From Thermoplasmata archaeon (GTDB lineage: Archaea; Thermoplasmatota; Thermoplasmata; GCA-020350865): a stretch of 5,864 bases of DNA. Position numbers and translations under genes: made by a program. Location of the stretch: the NCBI GenBank assembly GCA_020350865.1, contig CP070726.1:1785504-1791367 (forward strand). The letters are read 5' to 3'. The notes beneath the pieces are model-generated. The model worked only from the letters and a program-made list of their open reading frames with translations. It made no database searches and had not been told where the DNA came from. This document shows positions 5,192 through 5,864 of this stretch, in pieces (the first letter of the stretch is position 1; each line of letters starts with the position of its first letter).

Positions 5192-5864
5192 CTACTCTTC
5201 TTCTGCATCCTTTATCATGCGCAGCCACTTGTGCTTTGTGTGGTCCACCTCGTAGTGGGGCTGGAACTTCTGCAGCTCCTCCGCCAGGTAATCGATGGCC
5301 TTTATCACACCCGCCTTCGTGGGCCTTGATATCTCCACCCCGGCCTTGACGAACTGTCCCCTCAGTATCTCCATGCCCTTCTCCTTGTCACCGAACTCCC
5401 GGCAGAAATCGGTGATGATCATGTCGGTGACACCCAGAAGGGTGGTTTTGTCAGCCTCCATGTACACGCCCTCTGCCATGAGCTCTTCGAAAATCTCCCT
5501 GGTGGGGTCCTCTATGGACTTGGCGGAAAGCATCATCTTGGCAATGGTGCGAAACGCTTCCTCCACTTTCTCACCGGTTTTTGCACTGGTCATGAAGCTG
5601 TTCTCCATCTCACCAATGGCATACTCCGAGGCGATTTCCTTGACGTCATCCAGTGTGAACCGGGCATCCACAAGGAGATCCACCTTGTTTGTCAAAAACA
5701 CCAGTTTGGGCTCCTGGACCACCTTTACAAGTGCGGGCAACCAGTAGTTTTTCAGACTGTCCAGGGTTTCCTTTCTCGTTATATCGCAGACCATCAGGGC
5801 ACCGTTCATACCGACAAAGGCCTTGGACTGAACGGAGCTGTAGGCCTTCTGGCCCAGAACATCC
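5192..5864 (-). CDS. Ras/Rab-like small GTPase with C-terminal extension (N-terminus outside window)
   Basis: The frame is open to the right edge. The visible 223 residues begin with DVLGQ, the DxxGQ switch II (G3) motif, so the P-loop and switch I lie outside. Then follow the core strand GALMVCDITRKETLDSLKNYW, very like Rab/Ras proteins, G4 as TNKVDL (NKVD at visible residues 59-62) and G5 as TSAKTGEKVEEAF (SAK at 93-95). The G domain should end near residue 110. About 110 more residues follow, helical and charged (REIFEELMAEG, MIITDFCREFG, KAIDYLAEELQKF), ending in DAEEE and TAG 5192-5194. There is no C-terminal cysteine box, so no prenyl anchor of eukaryotic type. GTP-binding switch proteins of this kind occur in archaea, mostly with unknown partners. 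The extension is not a domain I recognise. The gene converges on the UbiA operon, and its promoter is not in the window. Confidence 0.85.
   Translation of the reverse strand, partial: DVLGQKAYSSVQSKAFVGMNGALMVCDITRKETLDSLKNYWLPALVKVVQEPKLVFLTNKVDLLVDARFTLDDVKEIASEYAIGEMENSFMTSAKTGEKVEEAFRTIAKMMLSAKSIEDPTREIFEELMAEGVYMEADKTTLLGVTDMIITDFCREFGDKEKGMEILRGQFVKAGVEISRPTKAGVIKAIDYLAEELQKFQPHYEVDHTKHKWLRMIKDAEEE

Noticed and set aside
5295..5747. Open frame of 150 codons on the plus strand opposite the GTPase
   Set aside because: The minus strand carries the G4 and G5 motifs here. The plus-strand product is Ser/Thr/Met-rich low-information sequence, typical of an antisense shadow.
2051..5864. UbiA operon as the source of a lipid anchor for the neighbouring GTPase
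   Set aside because: The GTPase has no C-terminal cysteine, UbiA enzymes prenylate small lipophilic acceptors rather than proteins, and the genes are convergent rather than co-transcribed.

Overview
The window looks archaeal and is most likely from a euryarchaeal, perhaps Thermoplasmata-like, genome. The signs are promoters of BRE/TATA type placed so that transcripts would be leaderless or nearly so, T-tract terminators, a mix of SD-led and leaderless genes, UbiA-type membrane prenyltransferases and a Ras/Rab-like small GTPase. The lineage is inferred from gene content and promoter style; no rRNA or other marker is present. Nothing looks like phage, an insertion sequence, a CRISPR array or a tRNA.

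Layout. The last 36 codons of a biotin carrier domain (1-113, +) end at a T6A5 tract that also serves the opposite strand. Next, on the minus strand, lies a small membrane protein (306-581). Its reading frame continues past an in-frame TAG into a proline/glutamine-rich linker and an intact four-cysteine zinc ribbon that ends at TGA (132). Divergent from it is an unrecognised charged helical protein (702-1154, +), which converges on an unrecognised secreted protein (1174-1848, -). A 200-base divergent promoter region follows, with TATA boxes on both strands and a perfect 12-bp palindrome. From it runs a tight operon of three different UbiA-superfamily prenyltransferases (2051-3049, 3063-4103, 4108-5139, all +), separated by 13 and 4 bases. 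The right edge holds the C-terminal part of a small GTPase (5192-5864, -), convergent with the UbiA operon.

How the genes may work together. The three UbiA paralogs almost certainly share a transcript and each keeps both Asp-rich prenyl-diphosphate/Mg2+ motifs, so they probably carry out related or sequential transfers of polyprenyl groups to lipid, quinone or carotenoid-like acceptors. Their substrates cannot be read from the sequence. The other genes are single units and show no clear functional tie to the operon.

The two points most worth attention are the TAG-interrupted membrane-zinc-ribbon gene and the triple UbiA operon.
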